A stretch of 64,000 nt of DNA from Polytrichum commune (taxonomy: Eukaryota; Streptophyta; Polytrichopsida; Polytrichales; Polytrichaceae): the NCBI GenBank assembly GCA_950295325.1, contig OX485808.1:33252527-33316526 (forward strand), read 5' to 3'. Within the stretch, counting starts at the first letter, position 1. Each line of letters opens with the position of its first letter. The notes under the pieces were generated by a model. That model was not told the origin of the DNA and did no database searches. It saw only the letters and a program-made list of their open reading frames with translations. Below, one piece after another: positions 11,408-23,589 of this stretch. The position numbers and the translations under genes were made by a program.

Positions 11408-11815
11408 CTGCAAGCCCAAGTCCACCAAGGAAAAACTTTAGTCACAAAGGTCATACAAAGACGATGGCTACAAGCATTATATTTACCACCCAAAATCATC
11501 ATTGCAGGGTAGCATTCCATCAGGGAAAACCATGGGTAGCATCCTATCAGAATAACATAATCAGTCATGGGTAGCATAATCTCATACACACTAGTTTTTG
11601 GTAGCATTATATCACTCAAAATCATGGGATACATTCTTTCAGACAGAATGTCATGGGTACTAATCCATCAAACCAAATCACGGGTAGCATTCGACCATGC
11701 CTTAGCCCTTGGGTCATTGCTATATATCAAGCACCAGTCCAGACTTTGATTCTCGTTCTAAAGGTCATTCAAAGACTAAGCAAAGAGCTAATAGTCTAAG
11801 TTGCGAGGCCATTAC
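11408..11815 (-). other. Probable 5'UTR intron of the secreted repeat gene
   Basis: On the minus strand a donor GCTG|GTAATG (intron from 11815) and a pyrimidine-poor acceptor GGGCTTGCAG (ending 11408) bracket 408 bp, 21 bp before the chosen ATG. Inside, at about 11,470-11,700, are several degenerate copies of a roughly 40-bp unit containing ATGGGTAGCAT. This layout places the TATA box at a sensible distance from a short first exon. Not tested by transcripts. Confidence 0.4.
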
Positions 11816-11918
11816 CAGCAGCTGCTGCGGATGGAGGCTGACTTCGATCCAGGAGTGAGAGACTAGCTAGGTGAACTGCGCCGACTGCAGGATGATCTAA
11901 ATGCCCACATTCCACTCT

Positions 11919-11925
11919 CTTTATA
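11919..11925 (-). promoter_or_regulatory. TATA box candidate
   Basis: TATAAAG on the minus strand (context GTATAAAGAGAGTGG). It lies about 100 bp upstream of the proposed 5'UTR donor, so transcription would start near 11,890 and the first exon would be about 75-80 nt. Confidence 0.45.
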
Positions 11926-11949
11926 CTTAGTGGCCCATTCGGACACACA

Positions 11950-14760
11950 GGAATCTGGGAGCCTAGGTGCATGAGGAGTCCGTGGGAGACTAGTTGTACC
12001 TCCCGGGAAGTAAATTGCAGTGGTTTGGGAGTGGAAGGACATATCCCACGCGAAAATTGCCCCCGACACTCGATCGCTCCCGGCAGCTTTTCAAATCCTC
12101 CTCCGACCCTATGCCTGGATGCAAAGTAGGACGTCGCCAAAACTCTGCAGTACTAGTATATACGACTCTGCCCGTGATAACTTCATCTCATCTGCCTGCA
12201 AGTCTGCTTGCAAGTTGCATTCCATCACATGTTTTCTATTCAGTCATGATCAAAAATCAAAAAGTGTTGCACCCTCTTACCATGTGAGTTTAGATCATGA
12301 TCAGACATTGTCTTCGACCATCCGATACATGTGAATGGTTTATGTCAAAGCTTGCGGTTGTGAGTGGACACCAAAGAGACATGTGTTAAGATGAGATTGG
12401 ACTCAACCCTGAATTCATCTACTTTGAGGTCATTGAGATGAATCGGCCACAAATCTATAGGCGTAGAGTATTTGTTTTGGATGGATGAGAGGTATGCTTG
12501 TATACAATGATTTCCTCTCAGATAACGTGGAAAATTTTATAGCAATCACCAATCAATGCAAATGTACGAAACTACTCTTCCATAAACATTCGCACTCATG
12601 CAAACTTGGAACTAGTCATGTGTCCTTATTACAACGACATTTGAGGGGTGCATTTTTTTCTTTGTTACAAGCATATTCCTTGTACATCCAATGACTTTTC
12701 AATAGGAATATTCCTATGTGAATATTTCAAGAAAAGAAATATGATGAACCAAATAATTCATACCACGTGCATATTCAAGAAATTAAATATTAAATCATTT
12801 TTTTTCACAAAACTATCAAAAATGCAGTAATAACGATCGCATCTACAAGAATATTAACATCCTGATGTAGACTATAATACAACATAAAGCTTCAACAAAA
12901 TGAGTGACACTATAGCATGAGCAGATTCATGTGAGCGCACCATGTAATCCTAATTTTGTGGATTTAAAGTCTATATATAGGCCCACCTCAATCATGGTGA
13001 AGTTTGTCCAATAAAATTCAAGATTGCCCAAAAATTTATTTTGTGCAGGGCTATATGAAAGAATATACTATTTGGGGTAGCACCTAACAAAATAGTTTAA
13101 TGCCCATTGAGGAAATGAAAAATGCACAATACTCCACTTTTGGCTTTCATATCCAACAAAAGGGGGTACACCTAGGAATGTTTGGAATGATACTAATATC
13201 ATGACAATTACATTCAGCAATGTGTTGTTTTGTTAATGAAGATTATATTCATAACACATACACAAGTGTTTGGCATCAAAGTTTGTATAAAACCTTAATG
13301 TTTTCTTTTTACATACATATTTATAGTAGTTCCTAGATAAATAAATTCCTCAAAATTTACTTTTATTATATGATAAAACGTTTTGTCATACACAACGTAG
13401 TGGATATCACATAGCAAGACCGACATCTTGGACTATCTTGGACTATCTTGAAATTGAAGATTTTTTATTGGCACCCATGACATCTTGACATACTACAATG
13501 GTTTGCATTACCAAATGGAATGATCATAACAATAAGTATTGTTGACCTCAGCCGCAAACCCACCAAAAGTGGAGACAAAAAATGGAAGACAATTACAACT
13601 ATATTTTAAGACCACTGCAACATGGACCTCATGGTCTACATCTAGAGAAGCATCAATAACAAGAGAAAGATCATTGTCATCACCACAAAAAAATAAGGAT
13701 ATAATCCAAAGAATTGGTATGGATGCAAGCACGGTAAAGCAGACAACTCCTAATTCATGCTTAGCGTTGAGTGAAAGTGATTCAAAACTATACACTAACT
13801 TTGAGTTTTGTGTAGGGAAAAATCATCTAAAATACATATTAATCTACAAAGCCAAGCAACTTTGATGAGAAAAACAATTTCCAGAAAAAATCTACATATT
13901 TTAGAAGACGGTGCAAGTGTTGTACAAGTAGGTGATATTGGACAAGTAATTGTAATTTTTTGTTTAAAATATGATAAAATTACATTAAATTGAAGATTTT
14001 TTACAAAGTTTTGTGATGATCCCCTCAACTAGATATATAATTCAAGGAATTCGAAAAAATCCCCATCTCCAAAATATTTAAGGATATGAAATCTACGTTC
14101 AAAACTAGGTTCAACCATTAGTATTTTTTAACATCATTTTTAATGATAAGTTTTGAAGATTCCAACTTAGTATTCTACATTAGTATTCTATATTGAATAT
14201 TTAACACAACAATAAAGGTCATCATGATAAAAAATCCACTTTGAACAACACTTTGCTACTACTTTCAAGCCTTTGACCAAAACAATTATGGTTTTAGTAT
14301 AGTAGAGCATTTTTTTGGTCCACTTTACCATTCTTGCACCCATATTCATCTCAGTTTCATCAACATATTGTACTAGAACATTATCATTGTCACTGCAATG
14401 TGATGGGGATATACCCACTACAAGCGGCAAGCTAGCCCATCATATGTGGACTACAAAGATACAAACTCCCAACACTCATGGGGCCACCAAGACAATCCAA
14501 GTGAGTAGCCAAAGGAGGCAATAGTGGAGGTTGAGGTTGAGGAAAAAACCCAAGTATAGGACAAAGGCGAAGCTTAATAGGAGGTTGAGGAGGAGGAGAT
14601 AACAAAAGCGTCCAAGTAATATGCTTTTATTTTTGCCAATGATTTGTTTAGTTCATGGTATGTGCTTTGATGTGCTCGGGTTATGTGAAAGTTTTGTGTT
14701 GATTAGGGTTAGCTCTTTTGGCAACTAATAACTTCATGAAAGTGTCAAAACATTTATGAG
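11950..14760. other. AT-rich intergenic sequence, no supported gene
   Basis: The first 250 bases may belong to the promoter of the repeat-protein gene. Beyond that I see only short frames. Two overlap patches with mild coding character (13,508-13,865 on both strands and 14,188-14,430 minus), but no motif or splice pattern allows a call. Confidence 0.35.
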
Positions 14761-14822
14761 ACCTTCATAAAACTGCTTCCACAACTCAAGGAGACTAATT
14801 TTACAAGAAATAGGTAAGAAAT

Positions 14823-15745
14823 GGGTGTTGTTCTAGCAACACACCCTTTGAAAAACATTTTCTCAAGCACCCACAAACCAATGTACATTGATTGTCTTGA
14901 AAATGCCCCCTTTAAGCTCCAAAATCTTCCCCTCAAGGAAGTTTTTGTGTTGAAAGTGTGCATTCTTGACCAAATTATGTTGTGGGTGCTCAGCAAAAGC
15001 ACTACAAAAGGTATGTTGCCAACAAAACCTTTTTTTGCCATATTCTAGCAAATAACCATTACCAAAAAAAATGAATGTGGCCTCATTGGGTATATAAGCA
15101 ATTAATTATGAAAAAATCGTGTCATTTCAACCAAGTTTAAAGACCTCAATGGAATCAAAGTACTTGATCTCTTGTGCAATTTTCATTTTAATGCAATCGT
15201 CATGATCTACCACCTTGCACCCACTAGTTGAAATCTTGCATGACACTAAAAATTATGATGAAAAAAATGGTCAAAAGATTGTGTCGCCAAAAACACCCCC
15301 CTTTTGGTCATTTTTTTCATCATAATTTCTAGCCTTATCAAGAATTGCAAAAGAAAATAGCAAGGGAGAATTCTAGGAAAATTTGCTGGAAGAGGGATGT
15401 CACTTTTTTGTCTGATACTACCTTGCAATTCTCTTCTAGAACTCTTGAAAAAAGAACGTAAAATGTGATTAAAATAGTCAAAAGGGGGGTGTCGCCGGCT
15501 AGACACCCCTTTCAGCCAATGTGTATTACATTTTTTTTCTCTTTATTGTGGAGTTGTATCTCATAGCTATAACAAGAATGCTTTAAAATGTGATAAAAAA
15601 AAGGGCGTCGGCAACAACACTCCTTTTTTGGACACATTTTTTGAGCTAATATTCTACAGCGTTGAGTTTCAAGTTTACAACATCAAAAAACAAAAAATAA
15701 ATAAAATTGCTGAAATGGGGGTATCACCAACAATTGTTCATATGC
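14823..15745. repeat. Series of hairpins sharing a GGGTGTYG core
   Basis: Five loci in 0.9 kb share a purine/C-rich core inside AT-rich DNA. 14823-14846 has arms GGGTGTTG and CAACACACCC. 15250-15328 has 28-bp arms (two mismatches) around a loop with GTGTCGCC and ACACCCCC. 15486-15509 has GGGGTGTC, an 8-nt loop and GACACCCC. 15603-15625 and 15717-15740 are weaker versions. Flanks are also related, with repeated ATGTGAT and TTTTTTGG words, so the region looks like a decayed array whose monomers each carry a hairpin. Confidence 0.55.
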
Positions 15746-15984
15746 CTTGGTGTATGTGTATATGCTCATGCAATCTCATCTCTAGTTTTATTGACTTCCA
15801 ATAGGTTATGGGCCCACCATGCAAGTGAAGTGCCTAGAGACTCGATTGCTTTGAGGTTGCGGAGTGGATCTTGAGGGGTTGGCACTTTGGAGCTTCCGAG
15901 CGTTGGAGGTGTTCGAGGGCGCATTTGGTTGTTGTAAGTGTTTCTTTGTTTTTTTTATTTTCTTTGAATGTATGTTTGATGCAA

Positions 15985-16370
15985 GAGCATATGACTTGAG
16001 TGTCTTGCATGTTGAGAAGCTTATTTGAGAGGTTTATAGGTGTTTAAACTTCAAAAGCATTTGATTTGAGTGTTTTGAGTATTTTGAATGTTTAAGGGCT
16101 TATTTGAGAGCTTTGAAGGTGATTAGACTCCAATAGCACATGACTTGAGAGTCTTGAGTGTTGAGAAGTTTATTTGAGAGGTTTGAAGGTGTTTAAACTT
16201 CAAAACTATTTGACTTGATTGTTTTCAGAGTTCAAGGGCTTATTTGAGAGCTTTGAAGGTGTTTCAACTCCAATAACACATGACTTGAGAGTCTTAAATG
16301 TTGAGAAGTTTATTTGGGAGGTTTGAAGGTGTTTAAACTTCAAAAGTATTTGAATTGAGTGTTTTATCCC
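15985..16370. repeat. Tandem array, about 70-bp unit
   Basis: Five to six imperfect copies of a unit of roughly 70 bp. Landmarks are ACTTGAGTGTCTTG, then GCTTATTTGAGAGGTTT, then GGTGTTTAAACTTC. Alternate copies are more alike (spacing of about 140-149 bp), showing a two-unit higher-order period. Confidence 0.8.
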
Positions 16371-17160
16371 AAAGCATAATATGCCATTTCTCAACAAATC
16401 AAAAGCCTTGACAACATCATCCCTCCAATTTTTAATCTAATTTTTTACTTTAAAAAAAATACATTCTCAAATACATTTAAAATTGCATCCTCCAAGTACA
16501 ATACTAAAAAATGCATGAACATACATAAAATCAATACTTGAAAATAAACAATACATTAGGCAATCAAACATCCACAAATGACATGCAATTGGCATATTTC
16601 AAATACATGCGCCCACAAAGAGTCTCAAGTAATGAATGATTCTTAGACTCTCTCCTGCACTTGGGATGGTTGGAAATGATTAGATGCACCCAATATAGGG
16701 ATAGAATTACACCACCTAAACCACCACACCTTGTATATTCCTTCAATTATTGATGTTGCAGCCTTGCAATTTTCCAAGAACATCTCAGATTCTATATTGG
16801 AGCTCCAATGTGTTTGACCTAGGCAAACAATCAAATAATGAATATGTATCTTATGGCTCATAATAAATAATAAATGATAAATGATAAATTGCCTCTTCTA
16901 AGAAGTCCACACTAATTTTCCGGTCTATAGCAGCAAGTAATTTCAAAATTTCCTTAGTTATGATATTTTTGTTGGATTTTACATGTGTTTTTATTATCTA
17001 ATCCTCGAAGCCCTATTTTTATTTCTCCACGGAAGACATAATATTATTGTAGATCTTACAAGCCTTGTCTAGACCCACATTAACTTCACATTGCACACAT
17101 AAACATATTATAAGACTTTAACTTTGAGTATGAATGGAACTACATACAAACACAAACCAA
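16371..17160. other. AT-rich, no feature seen
   Basis: No supported ORF or repeat; only short frames of around 60 codons. Confidence 0.4.
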
Positions 17161-17339
17161 ACATAGATCATTTAATGGAATAATTACAAAGGCATCAACT
17201 TTTAATGCATAAAATCAAATTAATTCTTTCAATCTTTTTGTGGTCACGAAAAACATAGATCATTTAATGGAATAATTACAAAGGCATCAACTTTTAATGC
17301 ATAAAATCAAATTAATTTTTTCAATCTTTTTGTGGTCAC
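17161..17339. repeat. Recent 92-bp tandem duplication
   Basis: Two direct copies, starting at 17161 and 17253 with ACATAGATCATTTAATGG, are virtually identical; one C/T difference is seen before the terminal bases. This implies a young duplication by slippage or unequal exchange. Confidence 0.9.
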
Positions 17340-18760
17340 CAACTAGCATGATTTGAGATCCTTGATAATGATGAATGGGATGAAATTTATGGAGAAGATT
17401 GGTCCTCACATGGTCGCTCTAGGTGGACTTGGAAGAAATGAATGAAAATATTTATCAAAATGGAAAGATGATGAATTTCAAAGAACAAAACAATTTGTAA
17501 AAAACGAGTATGCAACGAACATTTGTTGACATTGTGCATTGTTTCAAGGAGGAATTCAACTTCCCGGAAATATCCAAACACATGTAATCAACTGCATCAT
17601 TCTGGATCTTCTATGTGGAAGCATTTTTATGACATCGTTATGAAATCACCAATGATATTTTGTTGAAATGTTTTGTTTTACAACAATGTCATAGTCATCA
17701 TCAACATTAGGTTGCTCCTCCAAAGAAGCATTTATTGCATGCCAATGAACCACGGGGGGGTCACTCCATTGTCAAGTTGAACACCACGTGCGACCAAAAA
17801 AAATCTTCTTTTGGTAAGTTGCACCACCAAAATGAGTCAAAATTTTATCAAATGTTTTTCATGAGTATATATACACAGTACCTATGACATACTTAAAAGT
17901 GGTAACTAAATTTGATGATTTGTTTTTTTCATAAAACATACCATTTCTAACTAGAATGACACAAAATTGAACTAAAACAATTACTAAAAAAATAAAGATG
18001 ACTAAAAATTTCAAAAAAATATACAAAATATACTATCAATGGTTATGTATGTGTAGAAAAAATATCATAAATTTCAAAATTATATATGGCATGTAATATA
18101 GGGGTAGCAAACTTTGTCCGCACGTGGTGTCAACTTGACAATGAAGTGACCTCCCCGTGCAATGAACGCTCTAGTTGATTCCATTTCATCATCCGATTCA
18201 AATTGATTGTCATTTTGATTAAATAATAATAATAATAATAATAATACATAGAGAACCATGTTGTCTTCTCTATAGCCATTACTAAATTCATTATCTAAGA
18301 ATCAAAATATTAACCTCAATAATAAATTGAATCACAACTAATGATTTTAATTGACACATAAGAATATAAATCTATGATTTCCTTGGTGGTTCAATGCGCA
18401 AGCTGCTTATAGCAGAAATGAAATATGTATTATGTGGTTTTTGCATGTTGTTGACAACATTCTCAACATTCTCAAACAATTTAACAATCTTATGATCATC
18501 ATCACAAGCATTGGCGTGACTATCATAAATTCAAAAAATAACTAAAATCAGTAATGATAATTTATTTTGATTCAATAATTGAAGTGGTAGTTATAGTGAC
18601 AAGCATTGATTCAAACAAGGATTCAAACTAAACTTAAACGCAAATATTAATGTTCATATAGGATCATAAGAATCAAACATGTAAGAGCTAAACATGTAAA
18701 ATTTAGGTTTGTAAGATTCAAATATACAAAAATCAATTATGTTAAAATTTTAATACATTA
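17340..18760. other. AT-rich intergenic with one microsatellite
   Basis: No gene is supported. A (TAA)n tract of about eight units lies at 18220-18245. From about 18,660 degenerate copies of the following 31-bp repeat begin. Confidence 0.5.
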
Positions 18761-18768
18761 TAATAGAA

Positions 18769-18960
18769 CATGTAGGAATTTAAGTACACAAGAATAAAAC
18801 ATGTAAGAATTTAAATACACAAGAATAAAATATGTAAGAATTCAAGCACACAAGAATAAAACATGTAAGAATTTAAGTACACAAGAATGAAACATGTAAG
18901 AATTTAAGTACACAAGAATAAAACATGTAAGAATTCAAGTACACAAGATTCATACATACA
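18769..18960. repeat. 31-bp tandem array
   Basis: The ATGTAAGAAT landmark recurs at 18801, 18832, 18863, 18894 and 18925, an exact 31-bp period, each followed by TTAAGTACACAAGAATAAA or a close variant. Degenerate copies extend to about 19,090. The period is not a multiple of three, so this is non-coding. Confidence 0.92.
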
Positions 18961-19113
18961 AATATCAAACATATAATAATACAAGTATACAAGATTCAAA
19001 CATGTAAAAATCAAGCACACAAGATTCAAGTATGTAAGAATTCAAATATGCGAGAATCAAATATGTAATAGATAACTATGTAGTAGCTAAGCATATAAGA
19101 TCTAAGCATGTGT

Positions 19114-19157
19114 TCTCTCTCCCCCCCCCCCCTCTCTCTCTCTCACACACACACACA
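19114..19157. repeat. Compound CT / C / CT / CA microsatellite
   Basis: Consecutive tracts of CT, poly-C, CT and CA. A mutable simple-sequence site. Confidence 0.95.
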
Positions 19158-19471
19158 AGATTCAAACAAATAGTTACCTTGGCCCTATTTGAGCACTATG
19201 TGGTTGGGTGTGGCACCTAGAACAAATACCAAAAATATACGTATTTAAAAGAGATCGGACTATGGGCTTAAAACATAATAGCCATGTTTTACTCAATAAT
19301 TTCCAACTTTGGAGGTTCTAAATAGATTATTTTAAAGCACAAAATACTCAACTGAAGCTTCTAGCAATATACTACAATTAAGGATTGATGACTGATGCAA
19401 ATTTTAAAAGATGATTTTGCGCAGAACAACATGTTGTGTACGTGTGTCTCATTATTGGAGTTGGAATCTAA

Positions 19472-19859
19472 GAGCATCACCACCCATCCTACAAAATGCA
19501 GGGTGGATCATCCTCACAATAAGTTCAAGTCATCCGGTTTGCAAGCCGGTGACCCACCCATGACTTGTATACAAGGTGATAAAACAAGGAAGAAACAAAA
19601 GCAAGATGAATCTCATTGGCACCTTGGAAATCGGAGAGGAATATGGAGTTTGTCCTTTGTTGTTTAGGGGGCTCCTTTTTTTGTTTTGGGGGCGGAGCTC
19701 CGACTTGCAAAATGACCCCAATTTGCAAGCCAACCTCAACTCCCAAGCCAACCCTACCAACAAATCATCCGTTTTGCAGGATGGGTGGGGCACTTTTGCA
19801 AGCCACCTCTCACAATATAAGTTCAAGTCATCCGTTTTTCTAGATGGGTGGTGATGCCC
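19472..19859. mobile_element. Tourist-like MITE (GAGCATCACC family)
   Basis: A 388-bp element. The left end is GAGCATCACCACCCATCC; the reverse complement of the right end is GGGCATCACCACCCATCT. Matches continue inward (TAAGTTCAAGTCATCCG appears near both ends in opposite orientation). A TAA duplication flanks it (19469-19471 and 19860-19862). The 3-bp TWA target duplication with terminal inverted repeats is the hallmark of PIF/Harbinger-derived Tourist MITEs. No transposase is encoded. Confidence 0.8.
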
Positions 19860-20341
19860 TAAGTCAATGACTATGTCTACAAAATTGTGGAGTTCCACCT
19901 AGTCCGCTTGTTCAGTGCACAATATTCACACTCTTTCATATGAGAAAGTCCTTGTTGTGTCTTTGACATTGCTTTCTCCTGCTTGTGATAGACGTTCGCC
20001 CATCCTTGAGTTGTCCAATTGTATCTTTGTATTGAATCAAAACAAGACTTATTTCTCTTTTTCGATGTTGTTCGCTCACATGGTCACTTGGAGTGAGATG
20101 GTCTCATGCTTTCCTTGCTTTGCCTTTCATTATTTTTCTGTTCTTTCCTTTGGTTCATACAAATAATATGGGATAATTCTTATCTCTCTTCGGACTAGCT
20201 TTGTGCCCTTATTCTAACCTGATTTTTCCTCATGCCTCTTTCATTACATTTTTATTGATTACGAGCAATCTAATGCTCTACTTCTACACTCCCACTTTGC
20301 GAGTAGTCAAAGGCTTCTAAACCCATTGCCTTTGTTAATGC

Positions 20342-22570
20342 TTAATGCCTATCATTTACAAGTGGTTTGGTTAGCATGTCCGCTATCATATCCTCTGTTG
20401 GACAATATTTCAAACATATGTTTTGGTTTTCTAGTTTCTCTCTAATGAAGTGATGTTGTACGCTAATATGCTTGGTGTGAGAATGGTGTGTGGGATTCTT
20501 TGCAAGTAGTATACATTCTTGATTGCCGCACATGATAGATGTTGATCCTTCTTGCACGTATCCTACATCCATTAAAAGTTGCCCAAGCCAAACAACTTCC
20601 TTCGTGCAATGGCTAATGGCCATGTACTTCGCCTCTATCGTAGACAATGCAATGGTTGGTTGTTTATTGTATTTTCACGAAATAACTCCAACGCCAACAA
20701 GAAACATGTACCCCGTGGTGGATCACCGGTCGTTTGCATCTCCCACCCTATCCGCATCGCAAATCCATGGCAAGGCAATATCCTAGCCTCCGATGTATAA
20801 TTTGAAGTCTAAAGTGCCCTTCAAATACCTCATGATGCGTTTCACGGCCATGCAATGCAGTGGTCCAGCTTTCAACATAATTGGCTTACCGTACTTACCG
20901 CAAATGCAAGATTGGCCCTCGTACCCACTATTGCATACATGAGATATCTAACGCCGGCCTTGTATGAAGTACCTTCCATTTTCCTTTGCATATTTCCAAA
21001 TTCCTCGTCCAAAGATTTAAACAATTTTCAATTCTCATCAAACAAAATTCCAACCAGTTTGCATTCTTCCATGTTGAAACGCTTGAGGACCTCCTTGATG
21101 TAGCTCCATTTGTTCATGGTGATGGTACATGCTTCTCTATTCCTCTCAAATTCCACTCCTAGGAAATAATGTAACTCTCTGAGATCATTCATCTAAAATT
21201 CCTTCTCAAGCTCCATTTTGAGCCATTTCAATTTGGTACATTGCTTGCCAATATGATCAAATCATCCACATAGAAGATCGCCGCCAACAAATACTCACCC
21301 GTTTGTTTTATGTATGATGAATGATCTGTTTAGCTTCTATAAAAACCTTCGTTAATGAAAAACGAGTCGACATGGTGGTATCACGCCTTCGGCGAATGCT
21401 TGAGCCCATACAAAGCTTTCTTGATTCTTCCAGGCGGGCGCTACTTCCTCTTAGGATAGCTTCCATCTATGATGAATCTTTTGGCGCAATTGTCATTCTC
21501 CACATGTTTTTTGGATTGTTTCTTTATTTACAACCAAATGTTCTCCTACTTATTCCTCCCGCTCATCATCAGCATTACATGAATACGATTTGGAAGATTC
21601 ATCTACAACGACCACTGTAAGGCCTTCATTTCTCTCACTTGGAAGTATCTCCAAATTGTTCCTAAAGCCCATGCTATTCTCCATGAATACCACGTCTTTA
21701 TTTTTATGATTTTAAAAATTTGGAAACACATCAACCTACATATTTTAGTTCCCTCACAATAACCTAAAAAGTATTTGGTGTCCTTTGCATCAAGCTTATC
21801 CCTCTTTTCATTGGGTACCATTGCGTAGGCAATGCATCCAAACATATACATGTGTGCAATGGAAGGCCTCTTTCTGCTTTACGCTTCCTCGGGCGTAATG
21901 GAGTCTAACGCCCTCATTGGCCATTAGTTTCGTGTGTAAACCACATTGGCCACCGTTTTTGCCCAAAATAATTTGTGGAGGTTTTAAACATGAAGCATGT
22001 TCCTTGCCATCTCCATGATGGTGCAATTTGTATGCTCCGCCATTCTGTTTTGTTGAGGCCTATACAAGGTAGATGTTTGCTTCTCAATGCCATGGTCCTT
22101 CAAAAACTGCTCAAATGCCTTGGAAATGAACTCCCTACCGTTGTCTGACTGAAACGTCTTGATTTTGTGCTCCGATTGTGTCCTTACAAATACCTTGAAC
22201 TCTTTGAACCTCTCAATTCGACTCCCAACTCGTTCGTAATTGTTACCCTATGTTGTTTGTCTTTAATCAACGCTTCACAAAACAACAAGGATGTGGGCCA
22301 AGTATTTGCCAAAGGTTGTACCACTCATTATGTTTTGAAGCGTATGAACACCCTTCACATTCAAATGGCCAAGGCCACAGTGTCAAAACTCGAGTGTACC
22401 ATATCTCGTTAGAGATTTCACCAAATTGACCGCATCCACTCTATTCACCTTCGTAAAATTCATTTCGTACAAAATGCATTCGCGTGACACAATTGTAATG
22501 GCCACCCCATCGTAAGCATTTATACAACATTTGTTTAGGTTAAAATGCACTTTCAAACCATTCGGCACAA
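20342..22570 (-). pseudogene. Degenerate Ty1/copia pol
   Basis: Read on the minus strand, the copia order is preserved though many stops and frameshifts occur. There is a GAG-pre-integrase remnant (HLNVKGVHTL, about 22,340-22,390). The integrase core has SDNGREF near 22,140-22,155 and a PQQNRMAEH-like stretch. Next come the FGCIAYAMVP region with KLDAK and FLGY (about 21,700-21,850) and RT with KALYGLKHSPKA and the catalytic YVDD at 21261-21272. Last is RNase H with STIEAKYMAI and the terminal TADMLTKPL-like end near 20,342. At about 2.2 kb it is shorter than an intact pol, so internal deletions are likely. LTRs were not identified. An old, immobile copy. Confidence 0.88.
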
Positions 22571-22972
22571 GTTTGCTCGCCGAGAGTAAAGCATTATTTT
22601 TTTGATACGGGTAGTACCTATGTTTTCTAAGGGCACTGAGCTTTTAAAAATCTCTTTCAAAGAGCTATGAGAAGAGTTTTGAGCATGTGATTTGAGCTTT
22701 AATACTACATTTAAGTTTGTTGAAGTTTTTGATCACAATTGTTATGGTTGCATTGCATGGATTGAGTATGTATGTTTGTTGAATATAGGTACTTCAATAG
22801 GGAGTTGCTTGCCAAAAAATAAATAAAATAAACCTCTCTTTTTACTTGTTTTCTTGAACGCTTGACTAAAAAAACTCACATGCATTGCATTACCACTCCC
22901 ATAGCATTGAAACTTTGGGATTTTAATCTCCAATAATGTCCTTGGTTTCTTGATTGTTTTATTATATTTCAC
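22571..22972. other. Spacer with no recognised feature
   Basis: AT-rich; part of a 147-codon minus-strand frame (22,742-23,185) that mixes the candidate exon described next with intron-like sequence. Confidence 0.3.
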
Positions 22973-23334
22973 CGAGAAAAAATGGAGGTTGAGTGCAAGG
23001 TTGTGCTCGGAAGAACATCCCTTGATGAATTGCAAGATACGATACAAGCCAGCGAGGGTGGTCCCCAATTCTTGCAAGAAGGTGTGACCACACAAACCTG
23101 AAAACATAAAGAGAAAGGTAAGACGGTTGAAACTTATTTGCCACCCCAATAGTGACCACCAATGACGCAACATGTACATATACACCTATGGATGTAGACA
23201 AACCTCTCTCATTCTCACAACAAGTTTCAATTGTGGGTCAACATCGTGCAACGCCTTCTTCACTACCGGTTCAAGTGTTGTTGGAAACACCTTTGTCCTT
23301 GGATTGATTTCAGCTCCCTCCCATCCTCTATTGT
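22973..23334 (-). other. Two exon-like segments of an unidentified gene
   Basis: On the minus strand, 23334-23204 is open and reads like protein (contains INPRTKVFPTTLEPVVKKAL and DVDPQLKLVVRMRE) and ends GAG|GTTTGT. 23097-22973 follows a strong pyrimidine tract and TTTTCAG acceptor and ends TCTCG|GTGAAA. It reads HTFLQELGTTLAGLYRILQF in its most protein-like frame. Simple joining of the two does not keep that frame, so the model is unresolved. The protein is not recognised. It could be a gene fragment captured or stranded among repeats. Confidence 0.22.
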
Positions 23335-23589
23335 TGAAGACTCACGACTTTGTGAACCAAATAAGCATCTACATCCTTTATTTTTTGATTCAATAATGAT
23401 ATCTAGTTGTCAAATTGTTTTTCTCACATGAAATTGTTATCACTTTTCCTAATGTTTTCTTATTATTTGTGGGTGTAGTTTGATGATATGCTAGGGTTTT
23501 ACATTATACATATACTAGGGGTTCAAAATTTGTCATGATTTTGCATACGTGGAAATACGCTATCATCCATCACTCTTAGATTTTGCCCA

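Noticed and set aside
11796-12140. 114-codon minus-strand frame upstream of the repeat-protein gene
   Set aside because: It spans the proposed TATA box and first exon; better explained as promoter and UTR.
14823-15745. CRISPR-like array of short palindromic repeats
   Set aside because: Spacing is irregular (about 115-430 bp), the repeats are degenerate, and the context is eukaryotic.
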